A stretch of DNA of 11,308 nt, taken from JBFLVQ01 sp040758525. Lineage in GTDB: Bacteria; Acidobacteriota; Blastocatellia; Chloracidobacteriales; JADJPF01. The notes under the pieces were generated by a model. It was not told the DNA's origin and ran no database searches. It saw nothing but the letters and a program-made list of their open reading frames with translations. This document shows positions 5,053 to 11,308 of the stretch, in pieces. The translations under genes and the position numbers were made by a program. Where the stretch lies: positions 1-11,308 of the forward strand of contig JBFLVQ010000277.1 of the NCBI GenBank assembly GCA_040758525.1. Direction: 5' to 3'. The first letter of the stretch is position 1. Each line of letters opens with the position of its first letter.

Positions 5053-6732
5053 ATGAGCACAACCAATATTGCCAACAAGCTGGAAGAAGCCGAAAAACAG
5101 TGGGAGGATAAGACCCTTAAACCCACACTAGAGCGTATGCCGGAACGTGGCGAGGATTTTACTACTGTCTCACTTATGCCTATTAATCGGCTATATACTC
5201 CTAATGATATACCAGACTTCGATTATGAAACAAAACTAGGTTTCCCTGGGCAGTATCCCTACACACGTGGTATACATGCCACTGGTTACCGGGGCAAGCT
5301 TTGGACTATGCGCCAGTTTGCTGGCTTTGGTTCAGCCGCAGATACTAATGCACGTTTCAAATACTTACTCAGTCAAGGTCAGGATGGCCTTTCTGTGGCC
5401 TTCGATCTACCTACCCTAATGGGGTTAGACTCTGATCACCCTACTAGCGAAGGTGAAGTAGGTAAATGTGGTGTGGCTATCTCTAGTTTAGAGGATATGG
5501 AGCAGCTCTTTGCTGGGATTCCACTGGAGCGCGTTACTACTTCAATGACTATCAATGCGCCTGCCTCGGTGATCTTTGCAATGTACCTAGTAGCAGCAGA
5601 GAAGAGTGGCGCTAATTGGCGTAAGATCTCTGGTACCATTCAGAACGACATACTTAAGGAGTACATTGCACAGAAAGAGTGGATCTACCCACCACGTCCT
5701 AGTATGAGATTAATCACTGACGTATTTGCCTTCTGTAGCCAGCAGGTGCCGAAATGGAACTCTATTTCGATCTCTGGATACCATATACGTGAGGCTGGTT
5801 CAACGGCAGTACAGGAATTAGCATTCACATTACGTGATGGTATCGAATATGTGCAAGCAGGCATAGAGACGGGTCTAGACATAGATGAATTTGCTCCCCG
5901 CCTCAGTTTCTTCTTTAACTCACATAATGATTTCTTTGAAGAGGTTGGTAAGTTCCGTGCCGCTCGGCGTATCTGGGCTAATGTGATGCGCGAGCGTTTT
6001 GGCGCTAAGAGTGAACGTAGCTGGATACTACGCTGCCATGCCCAAACCGCTGGTTGTAGCCTTACCGCACAACAGCCTTACAACAATGTTGTACGTGTTG
6101 CAGTACAAGCATTGGCAGCAATTCTAGGCGGGACAAACTCTCTACATACCAACTCTCTTGATGAGACCCTGGCCTTGCCTTCTGAACATGCTGTGCTGAT
6201 TGCACTACGTACACAGCAGATTCTGGCAACCGAATCTGGTGTTGTAAATACTGTTGATCCATTGGCAGGTAGCTACTTTGTTGAGAAGCTTACCGACGAT
6301 ATGGAGCGTGGCGCGCTCGACTATTTTGCCCGTATCGATGCTATGGGTGGTATGATTGCTGCCATTGAGGCAGGTTTCCCACAAAAAGAGATTCAAGAGT
6401 CAGCCTATCAGTTCCAGAAAGCGCTTGAGCGTAAAGAAAAGATCATGGTTGGGATCAATGAATATATAATGGAGGAAGAGAAACAAGAGGTACCGCTCCT
6501 ATATATTGATGAGACGACTGCACATATGCAATGTACGCGACTTGCCGAGTTGCGGCGGCGACGCGACAGCCGTGCTGTTATTGCCTCATTACAAGCACTC
6601 AAGCAGGGCGCGCGTGGCAGCGCCAATACCATGCCACTGATTATCGATTGTGTGCGTGCCTATGCTACTTTAGGCGAGATCTGTGACACACTTAAAGAAG
6701 TCTTTGGTGCTTATGAGGAGCCTGCTTTTTGA
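5053..6732 (+). CDS. icmA: Cobalamin-dependent acyl-CoA mutase, catalytic subunit (isobutyryl-CoA mutase type)
   Basis: Catalytic (beta/alpha)8-barrel subunit of the methylmalonyl-CoA mutase superfamily. The 559 residues have no C-terminal B12 domain, which is encoded separately at 7469. Recognisable blocks are YPYTRGIHATGYRG (68-81), WTMRQFAGFG (84-93), GLSVAFDLPTLMG (112-124), GTIQNDILKEYIAQKEW (194-210), PKWNSISISGYHIREAG (233-249) and TAGCSLTAQQPYNNVVRVA (332-350). The spacing matches the Propionibacterium methylmalonyl-CoA mutase large subunit. Its Tyr89 is Phe89 here, its carboxylate-binding Arg207 is Gln207 here, and the catalytic His244 is kept. Phe and Gln at these positions are the known signature of isobutyryl-CoA mutase (IcmA). 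The 2-hydroxyisobutyryl-CoA mutase signature (Ile, with Asp in the VAFD region) is absent. The predicted reaction is isobutyryl-CoA to n-butyryl-CoA. Automated pipelines would probably call it methylmalonyl-CoA mutase. No MeaB/MeaI-type GTPase chaperone is in the window. Confidence 0.85.
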   Translation: MSTTNIANKLEEAEKQWEDKTLKPTLERMPERGEDFTTVSLMPINRLYTPNDIPDFDYETKLGFPGQYPYTRGIHATGYRGKLWTMRQFAGFGSAADTNARFKYLLSQGQDGLSVAFDLPTLMGLDSDHPTSEGEVGKCGVAISSLEDMEQLFAGIPLERVTTSMTINAPASVIFAMYLVAAEKSGANWRKISGTIQNDILKEYIAQKEWIYPPRPSMRLITDVFAFCSQQVPKWNSISISGYHIREAGSTAVQELAFTLRDGIEYVQAGIETGLDIDEFAPRLSFFFNSHNDFFEEVGKFRAARRIWANVMRERFGAKSERSWILRCHAQTAGCSLTAQQPYNNVVRVAVQALAAILGGTNSLHTNSLDETLALPSEHAVLIALRTQQILATESGVVNTVDPLAGSYFVEKLTDDMERGALDYFARIDAMGGMIAAIEAGFPQKEIQESAYQFQKALERKEKIMVGINEYIMEEEKQEVPLLYIDETTAHMQCTRLAELRRRRDSRAVIASLQALKQGARGSANTMPLIIDCVRAYATLGEICDTLKEVFGAYEEPAF

Positions 6733-6762
6733 TTGAGAATATTGCGCACCATCTACCATTTC

Positions 6763-6769
6763 GGGGGAG
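6763..6769 (+). promoter_or_regulatory. Ribosome binding site fixing the response regulator start
   Basis: GGGGGAG lies 7 bases before the ATG at 6777. It favours this ATG over the TTG at 6729, which would add 16 residues that do not belong to the receiver fold and would overlap the mutase stop. Confidence 0.6.
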
Positions 6770-6776
6770 CAGGAGT

Positions 6777-7457
6777 ATGGCAAAAATATTAGTTATTGAC
6801 GATGAAGATGAGGTGAGATTGGCGGCGCATTTGGCGCTAGAGTCTGGCGGTCATGACGTAACTGAGGCTAATAGTGGCATCAGTGCAATGAAGCTGCTAA
6901 AAGAGCGTAGTGACTTCGATCTGATCGTTAGCGATGTAATGATGCCTGGTATAGGTGGGTTGGAGCTTTGCCAACTGGTTCGTTTAGACCCTAATCTCAA
7001 GGATATTCCTTTTATGTTTCTTAGTGGTCGGCGTGAGGATGAAGAGCGCTTGCAAGGTATTGATGTGGGTGCTGATGATTATGTCGGCAAACCATTTGCC
7101 ATACAGGAATTTTTATTACGTGTAAATACAGTCCTGCTGCGCCAAAGGCCTAATTCAAAAGCAGCGCCACCACCTTCTAATCCACTTATGCAACTTACTC
7201 TACCGCAGTTTATTGAGATGGTTGTACACCATGGCCTGAGTGGTAAACTAGCAACACTTTCGCGCCCCGATTATAAAGGGTACATCTTTTTTGAAAATGG
7301 CCATGCTGTGCATGCCCAATTTAACGATAAGGAGGGAGAATACGCAGTACGGGAAATCCTCTCCTCTTCCCTCCTCTTCTTCTCTTTTGAAGCTTATGAA
7401 GTTACTGATCAAATAACTATGGCGATGGATATCAGCCGTGCAATTAAGAAAGCTTAA
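6777..7457 (+). CDS. Response regulator: receiver domain plus PATAN/DUF4388-like domain
   Basis: The 226-residue protein starts with a CheY-like receiver (1-120). The acidic pocket is Asp8-Asp9, the phosphoacceptor is Asp53 in DLIVSDVMMPG, the switch residue is Ser83 in FLSG, and Lys105 lies in GKPF. After a Pro-rich linker (124-136), residues 137-226 resemble the DUF4388/PATAN domain: LTLPQFIEMV, GLSGKLATLSR, KGYIFFENGHAVHAQF and the EGEYAVREIL helix. No helix-turn-helix output domain is seen, so protein-protein signalling is likelier than DNA binding; this is inference from domain content. The gene sits 44 bases after the mutase catalytic subunit and 11 bases before its cobalamin subunit, on the same strand, so it is very probably cotranscribed with both. 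No cognate histidine kinase is in the window. Confidence 0.85.
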   Translation: MAKILVIDDEDEVRLAAHLALESGGHDVTEANSGISAMKLLKERSDFDLIVSDVMMPGIGGLELCQLVRLDPNLKDIPFMFLSGRREDEERLQGIDVGADDYVGKPFAIQEFLLRVNTVLLRQRPNSKAAPPPSNPLMQLTLPQFIEMVVHHGLSGKLATLSRPDYKGYIFFENGHAVHAQFNDKEGEYAVREILSSSLLFFSFEAYEVTDQITMAMDISRAIKKA

Positions 7458-7468
7458 TTTGATAGCCT

Positions 7469-7873
7469 ATGTCCGAACAAAAAATTAGAGTCTTAATCGC
7501 AAAACCTGGCCTTGATGGCCATGACCGTGGTGCTAAAGTGATCGCACGTGCCTTGCGTGATGCTGGCATGGAAGTCATCTACACAGGACTACGCCAAACC
7601 CCAGAACAGATTGTTAATGCTGCACTACAAGAAGATGTTGATGCTATTGGCATCTCTATCCTCTCAGGCGCACATATGACACTCTTTCCTCGTATCATTG
7701 ATCTTACCCGCGAAAAAGGTATCTCTGATGTGCTTATCTTTGGCGGAGGGATCATTCCTGATGACGATATCCCAAAATTGAAAGAGATGGGCGTCGCTGA
7801 GATCTTTACACCCGGCGCATCGACGGAAGACGCAGTACGCTTTCTCCGCGAAAACGTCAAAGCAAAAGATTAA
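7469..7873 (+). CDS. icmB: Cobalamin-binding subunit of acyl-CoA mutase
   Basis: The 134-residue protein is the stand-alone B12-binding domain that partners the catalytic subunit at 5053. The base-off/His-on signature is present as KPGLDGHDRG (12-21), with His18 as the predicted lower axial cobalt ligand. It is followed by the conserved GISILSGAH (61-69), which contacts the nucleotide tail, and by VLIFGGGIIPDDD (88-100), the glycine-rich loop. Length is normal for IcmB or the small subunit of archaeal-type split mutases. It would deliver adenosylcobalamin to the barrel and start the radical rearrangement. The gene begins 11 bases after the response regulator stop and has no strong Shine-Dalgarno, so translational coupling is plausible. 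The name follows the catalytic partner; the domain alone does not tell Icm from Mcm. Confidence 0.9.
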   Translation: MSEQKIRVLIAKPGLDGHDRGAKVIARALRDAGMEVIYTGLRQTPEQIVNAALQEDVDAIGISILSGAHMTLFPRIIDLTREKGISDVLIFGGGIIPDDDIPKLKEMGVAEIFTPGASTEDAVRFLRENVKAKD

Positions 7874-7947
7874 TCGCTCTCCAAAACCATAAAACCATAC
7901 TCTTTAAGGGCTTGCCCCTTCCTCTCAGCTCTCTCTTAAATAAAAAT

Positions 7948-7974
7948 TCGAACATAATTGATTACTCGAACGTA
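7948..7974. repeat. Direct repeats TCGAACRTA
   Basis: TCGAACATA (7948-7956) and TCGAACGTA (7966-7974) are direct repeats with starts 18 bases apart. A third partial copy, TCGAAAA, begins at 7982. They lie 40-65 bases upstream of a strong ribosome binding site and could be an operator, but the AT-rich setting makes chance possible. Confidence 0.3.
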
Positions 7975-8012
7975 TTCAAAATCGAAAAAAGTAGTATGGT
8001 AGGAGGAGAGTC

Positions 8013-8066
8013 ATGTTTTATCACTACTCCAATGATCCGCTTACTAATGCGCAAAGAGATAGATAA
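8013..8066 (+). CDS. Possible 17-residue mini-ORF with strong ribosome binding site
   Basis: ATG at 8013 is preceded by AGGAGGAGAG (8001-8010), an almost perfect Shine-Dalgarno three to five bases away. The frame reads MFYHYSNDPLTNAQRDR and then TAA. A site this good rarely occurs by chance in AT-rich intergenic DNA, so it may be a genuine short peptide. It could also be the 5' remnant of a gene cut short when the neighbouring McrB/McrC region was gained. No known family is recognised and the coding evidence is only the ribosome binding site. An upstream -10-like TAGTAT (7992-7997) lacks a good -35 box. Confidence 0.3.
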   Translation: MFYHYSNDPLTNAQRDR

Positions 8067-8094
8067 TCGCCATAGCATTCCGCTATACAATGGT

Positions 8095-9285
8095 CTAACA
8101 AATCAGGCTGAGCAAGGTATCGATATCCTGATCTAGTTGCTCGATACTGCCATTCAATCGTATAGGCGCAGATTCTATGATAATTGGGCTATTACGAACT
8201 GCAATGGCTGGCCTAGGGTCTCCTTCCCAAGCTGGATAGACAAGCACTGCGCGTGGCACGCCAAGCGCTACACAATAAGCGACCATCTGGTAATAGTCTG
8301 CTGCTCGGTCGTCGATCTTATACTTAGTATCAATGATTGCGATTGGCTGGTTGTTTTGTAGCACTAAAAGATCTGGGATAATAGCAACACGAGCATCAAG
8401 GTCAAGATGATCATGAGCTTGGTAACGCACAATTAAATTAGCCTGTGGACCGGCGCGACGAATCAGTTGTGTAGCAATGTAGCGTTCAAAGAGCCGATTC
8501 ATATCAACTAGAAAGGCAGGTACACACCGTAGACCATTACTCGCTGCGCTATTAAATGCTGGTGCAGTTAGTTCTAACACCAGACGTGCAAGCGCAAGCG
8601 GCTTACGATAATGTTCGTTAAGACGAGTAAATGATAGATTGTCGAAATTGAAATCACGTGGTTCGCCTGACTTTACCGCAGCCAGACCTGCTTGTGCTCG
8701 CATCAGTCGCCTGGAGAGATCAGGATTAACGAATGGCATAAACAAGACCTGATCTAGGGCTGTTTTAATAAGGCAATTCTCAATTGTGTCAGGAGAAAAT
8801 TCTTGATAAGTACAACGATGACGATCTAACCGGCCCAGGTTCTCACCCAATTGACGAACTAGATCTAAACGACCTTTTACTCCGGTAATATTCTCGTTCA
8901 CTTCGCTGTATCCTTGCCGCAGTCCACCACGTAAAAGCTCTTCAACCGTATCAAGTAATGCAGCAACAATCAATTCACACCATTGCTCTACCTGTGTGCA
9001 AATAGCATAAGCCTGCTGCCAATGTATTAGATCATAGACAGTCACAAGCAGATGGGTAAGATTGTTGATCGGTGTCTTTGGTTCAATTACACATGAACTG
9101 TTGGGCAATGCGATCACACCAACATAGTTATAGGATTGCAGATTATATAAATCCTGCTTGCCGAACACAGGTGTAACCTCAAGCCGCTTCGGGAAATTCT
9201 CGGTTAGCACAGTGGCATCAACAAGATCCAGCGGAACATTAGCAAGTCTGTTGTATTCACTAAGCCGGTAACATTTCTCGGTCAA
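8095..9285 (-). CDS. mcrC: McrC-like PD-(D/E)XK nuclease subunit
   Basis: The 396-residue protein belongs to the McrC (5-methylcytosine restriction subunit) family. An N-terminal beta-rich region (about 1-75) would contact McrB, a helical middle part contains VKGRLDL (136-142) and SPDTIENCLIKTAL (164-177), and the C-terminus is a nuclease fold. Catalytic motif residues are Glu268 in MNRLFERYI, Pro304-Asp305 in IPDLLVLQ, Asp319-x-Lys321 in AIIDTKYK and Gln333 in YYQMVAY. All the expected metal-binding positions are present, so the nuclease looks intact. It should cut DNA only when activated by the McrB GTPase motor. I take the TTG at 9285, which has AGAGGG four bases upstream; no in-frame ATG occurs near the N-terminus. 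The start overlaps the 3' end of mcrB by 26 bases, pointing to translational coupling. The protein acts in the cytoplasm. Confidence 0.87.
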   Translation of the reverse strand: MTEKCYRLSEYNRLANVPLDLVDATVLTENFPKRLEVTPVFGKQDLYNLQSYNYVGVIALPNSSCVIEPKTPINNLTHLLVTVYDLIHWQQAYAICTQVEQWCELIVAALLDTVEELLRGGLRQGYSEVNENITGVKGRLDLVRQLGENLGRLDRHRCTYQEFSPDTIENCLIKTALDQVLFMPFVNPDLSRRLMRAQAGLAAVKSGEPRDFNFDNLSFTRLNEHYRKPLALARLVLELTAPAFNSAASNGLRCVPAFLVDMNRLFERYIATQLIRRAGPQANLIVRYQAHDHLDLDARVAIIPDLLVLQNNQPIAIIDTKYKIDDRAADYYQMVAYCVALGVPRAVLVYPAWEGDPRPAIAVRNSPIIIESAPIRLNGSIEQLDQDIDTLLSLIC

Positions 9286-10894
9286 TTAACCCTCTACATA
9301 GTTCGCGCAGATCGTATTTAGCAACCAGTTCTGCACGGTTATGAAAATACTCCTCAATAGTTGGCATAATAGTAAATTCCCAAATCAATCGTAACTGCTC
9401 ATCATCAATATTACGTGACATAAAATGGCTGTGGCCGATATGGTATTCACGACTGATGCCGTGTGCTTCAAGCTGACGGTTAAGACGCGCCAGTAGTTCG
9501 GCGATCCATTCATAGCCAGGACGATGTTCAGCAAGGAAACAATGTAATGCCGAGACATCAGGAGCAAGGTGAATAAAGTGGAAGCGACGACGTAATGCAT
9601 GATCGACCAGTGCGATCGAGCGATCCGCAGTATTCATTGTACCTATAATAAAAAGATTGGCGGGAATGTTAAAAGACTTCTTAGAATAGGGTAGCTCTAC
9701 CGTAGCATCACGATACTCTAGCAGGTAGAGTAACTCACCAAAGATCTTGGAAAGATTACCTCGATTGATCTCATCTACAATTAGGATAAACTGCGCATCC
9801 TTGCCACTTGCACGTGCCTGCTCAGAGAACTTTTTGAAGATGCCATCAACTACGGTATAAGTGAGCATAGACTGGCCACTTTCGGTCTGTTGGGTCTCTG
9901 GACGTATACCTTCGATAAAATCCTCATAGGCATAGGAAGGATGAAACTGAATAATCTTGTATTCACCTTTGCCAGCCAAGAAATATTGTGCGAATCTTTT
10001 TGCAATATAGGTCTTGCCGGTGCCAGGCGGTCCATAAAAGATAATCTGCTTTTTATGTATCAGTAGGCTGCGTACACGAGTAATGAAATCTTCATCAAGA
10101 TAGGTATCATGCTTAAGATCGTCTAGGTCGTAATTGCTATCAGCTTCCCAGTCCACACCAGGAAATTCGAGCACTTGATCAAGGCTGAGAGGCATACTCT
10201 GATCTGAACTGGTTAATTCATAAAGCGGTAGCAGCAATTCAAAAGTCTCTTCTAATACTCCCACCAATTTGTGTGAACGTAATTGTTCATCGCTAGGAGT
10301 GAAGCGGCGCACAAGAGCAAGACATTTACCGCTACGTATCTGTTCAAGATCAGCGACGGTTTCGATTTTGAGCGCTTGTGCACGTGCCTCATCAGTGTAG
10401 ATAGTCAAAGGGAAAGGCATACCTTGTAACAGCATCAAGAAGCGTTCCCGGTTGGCAAGTATGCGATCTCGTAACATATCTAGCAACGCACTAGCACGAT
10501 AACTACAATATAGACCGGCTTCAAAAGCGTTAGCACGTAGACCTAATAATAGTTGTATATCGGTCTGCTTAGTAAGGGAGCGACGATAGAAAGCTGCCCA
10601 ATATTCGGTATTGTAGAGCCCAGTATCTACACGCCCATAAATATTCTTATTGATACGCGAGAGTGTTTTACCACATTTGGGAGTGATCTCTAGTTCTGGT
10701 AGACGCTTTTGCAAAAATGGACCTAGCTCTGCCACTAAGGCGCGTAATGGTCGATCGACATACTTAATGAAACGTCGCCGATTAGCGGCGAACCAGTTTT
10801 TTGTATTGTCTGCAGCCAGGTCTGCCAGAAACTGAAAAGTCTCTGGACTAAAGCCAACAAAGCGGCTAGGGCTGCCAGCAGCATTTAGTTTCAT
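9260..10894 (-). CDS. mcrB: McrB-like AAA+ GTPase with N-terminal DUF2461-like domain
   Basis: The 544-residue protein combines two parts. Residues 12 to about 225 resemble DUF2461 (TIGR02453): GFSPETFQFLADLAADNTKNWFAANR-type opening (14-39), the RPLRALVAEL helix (48-57), SRINKNIYGRVDTGLY (79-94) and LRANAFEAGLYCSYR (119-133). Residues 265-540 form the McrB AAA+ motor, with Walker A GPPGTGKT (288-295), Walker B LIVDEINRGN (371-380), the McrB signature GTMNTADRS (418-426, linked to GTP use in this family) and sensor/arginine motif DHALRRRF (431-438). E. coli McrB has a DUF3578 DNA-binding domain at the N-terminus instead, so DUF2461 may be the recognition module here; that is inference. The ATG at 10894 is chosen because the longer frame overlaps sppA and adds non-family sequence. 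It has no clear Shine-Dalgarno and lies 29 bases after the sppA stop. McrC follows with overlap. Confidence 0.87.
   Translation of the reverse strand: MKLNAAGSPSRFVGFSPETFQFLADLAADNTKNWFAANRRRFIKYVDRPLRALVAELGPFLQKRLPELEITPKCGKTLSRINKNIYGRVDTGLYNTEYWAAFYRRSLTKQTDIQLLLGLRANAFEAGLYCSYRASALLDMLRDRILANRERFLMLLQGMPFPLTIYTDEARAQALKIETVADLEQIRSGKCLALVRRFTPSDEQLRSHKLVGVLEETFELLLPLYELTSSDQSMPLSLDQVLEFPGVDWEADSNYDLDDLKHDTYLDEDFITRVRSLLIHKKQIIFYGPPGTGKTYIAKRFAQYFLAGKGEYKIIQFHPSYAYEDFIEGIRPETQQTESGQSMLTYTVVDGIFKKFSEQARASGKDAQFILIVDEINRGNLSKIFGELLYLLEYRDATVELPYSKKSFNIPANLFIIGTMNTADRSIALVDHALRRRFHFIHLAPDVSALHCFLAEHRPGYEWIAELLARLNRQLEAHGISREYHIGHSHFMSRNIDDEQLRLIWEFTIMPTIEEYFHNRAELVAKYDLRELCRGLIDREMLPA
9290..9295 (-). 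promoter_or_regulatory. Ribosome binding site for TTG-started mcrC
   Basis: The minus strand reads AGAGGG, then TTAA, then TTG (9283-9285), all inside the 3' end of mcrB. It is the only plausible start signal near the mcrC N-terminus and supports coupled translation of the two subunits. Confidence 0.5.
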
Positions 10895-10923
10895 CGTAGT
10901 GAGATTTACTAATGATTTAAGTT

Positions 10924-11308
10924 CTACTGCGGCATCAGCCAGAGCGGCACTCCCTGCAGATCGGCGCGCAATTGTAAGGCATCCAGTGTCTGTCCCAGCG
11001 GGCCTAGCAGGCGCTGCCGCCAAGTTTTGGGCGGTGTAAAATTGACCAACTTAGGCTCACCATGAATGCCCGCCAACTCTTTGGCCAGTTCGATCGCCTT
11101 TTGAAAATCGCCCAACTCATCAACTAAATGTAGAGTCTGTGCCTGTCGTCCAGAAAAGATACGGCCATCGGCAAATGCTCTTACATCTTCAGCAGCAATA
11201 CCACGTCCTTCTGCAATCGCCTCAACAAACTGCCAATAAGCATCATCTATCAAACCCTGTAAAAGATTACGCTCTTCTTCGGTAAGAGGACGATAGCTAG
11301 AGAGTATA
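10924..11308 (-). CDS. sppA: Signal peptide peptidase SppA, C-terminal part (5' end outside window)
   Basis: The visible 127 residues are the C-terminal part of a family S49 serine peptidase, a membrane-bound enzyme that degrades cleaved signal peptides. The frame is open to the right edge and begins ILSSYRPLTEEERNLLQ in the window, so the true start is off the edge; the TTG at 11253 is an internal Leu codon. The key match is ADGRIFSGRQAQTLHLVDELG, the conserved segment downstream of the catalytic Ser, followed by the AIELAKELAGIHGEP helix. The nucleophilic Ser and general-base Lys lie upstream, outside the window, so activity cannot be judged. The C-terminal 30 residues after PPKTWRQRLLGPL vary in the family. 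mcrB starts 29 bases downstream on the same strand, so readthrough is possible, though a functional link is unlikely. Confidence 0.85.
   Translation of the reverse strand, partial: ILSSYRPLTEEERNLLQGLIDDAYWQFVEAIAEGRGIAAEDVRAFADGRIFSGRQAQTLHLVDELGDFQKAIELAKELAGIHGEPKLVNFTPPKTWRQRLLGPLGQTLDALQLRADLQGVPLWLMPQ

Noticed and set aside
5053..7873. 2-Hydroxyisobutyryl-CoA mutase as the identity of the mutase
   Set aside because: That enzyme has Ile at the Phe89 position and Asp in the VAFD region; here they are Phe and Ala.
7906..7920. Possible terminator after icmB (AAGGG...CCCTT)
   Set aside because: Only a 5-bp stem, and the sequence after it is CCTCTCAG rather than a T-tract.
7912..8136. 74-codon plus-strand frame in the gap after icmB
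   Set aside because: It runs into the antisense of mcrC, has no family resemblance, and the strong ribosome binding site at 8001-8010 serves a different frame.
10895..11023. N-terminal extension of the McrB frame
   Set aside because: It overlaps the end of sppA and gives Ala-rich sequence with no domain match. DUF2461-like sequence begins shortly after the ATG at 10894.
1..11308. CRISPR arrays, tRNA genes, insertion sequences or integrases
   Set aside because: No regularly spaced repeats, cloverleaf-like sequence, transposase motifs or terminal inverted repeats were seen by eye on either strand.

Overview
The window looks like chromosomal DNA of a free-living bacterium with mid-range GC (roughly mid-40s % by eye). 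A Chloroflexota-type host fits best: a split acyl-CoA mutase, a response regulator with a PATAN/DUF4388-like tail, a short monofunctional proline dehydrogenase and a PhaC-like hydrolase occur together. This is a judgement from gene content, not a phylogenetic result. No insertion sequence, CRISPR array or tRNA was found.

Layout. (1) Positions 1-523 hold no convincing gene. The minus strand carries two good sigma70-type promoters, a weaker third one, and a boxA-like element near the left edge. Together they suggest the leader of an rRNA operon lying just outside the window. (2) Positions 524-2621, minus strand: proline dehydrogenase followed by a PhaC-family alpha/beta hydrolase whose nucleophile position is Ser rather than Cys. 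(3) Positions 2714-4859, minus strand: a HAD-family hydrolase followed 4 nt later by a protein with a multi-pass membrane domain and a C-terminal SAM methyltransferase. (4) Positions 5053-7873, plus strand, divergent from (3): a tight operon of acyl-CoA mutase catalytic subunit, response regulator and cobalamin-binding subunit. Specificity positions (Phe89, Gln207) fit isobutyryl-CoA mutase better than methylmalonyl-CoA mutase. (5) Positions 7874-8094: a convergent gap with TCGAAC direct repeats and a 17-codon reading frame behind a near-perfect Shine-Dalgarno. (6) Positions 8095-11308, minus strand: the 3' end of sppA, then a McrB-type AAA+ GTPase whose N-terminus looks like DUF2461, then an overlapping McrC-type PD-(D/E)XK nuclease.

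How the parts may work together. The operon in (4) would interconvert isobutyryl-CoA and n-butyryl-CoA with adenosylcobalamin, linking valine or branched-chain carbon to the butyryl-CoA pool. The regulator between the two subunits is probably co-produced with them. The McrB/McrC pair in (6) is probably a restriction or defence module whose specificity domain differs from that of E. coli McrB. The main candidates for something undescribed are the DUF2461-McrB fusion, the response regulator inside a cobalamin mutase operon, and the membrane-anchored methyltransferase paired with a HAD protein.
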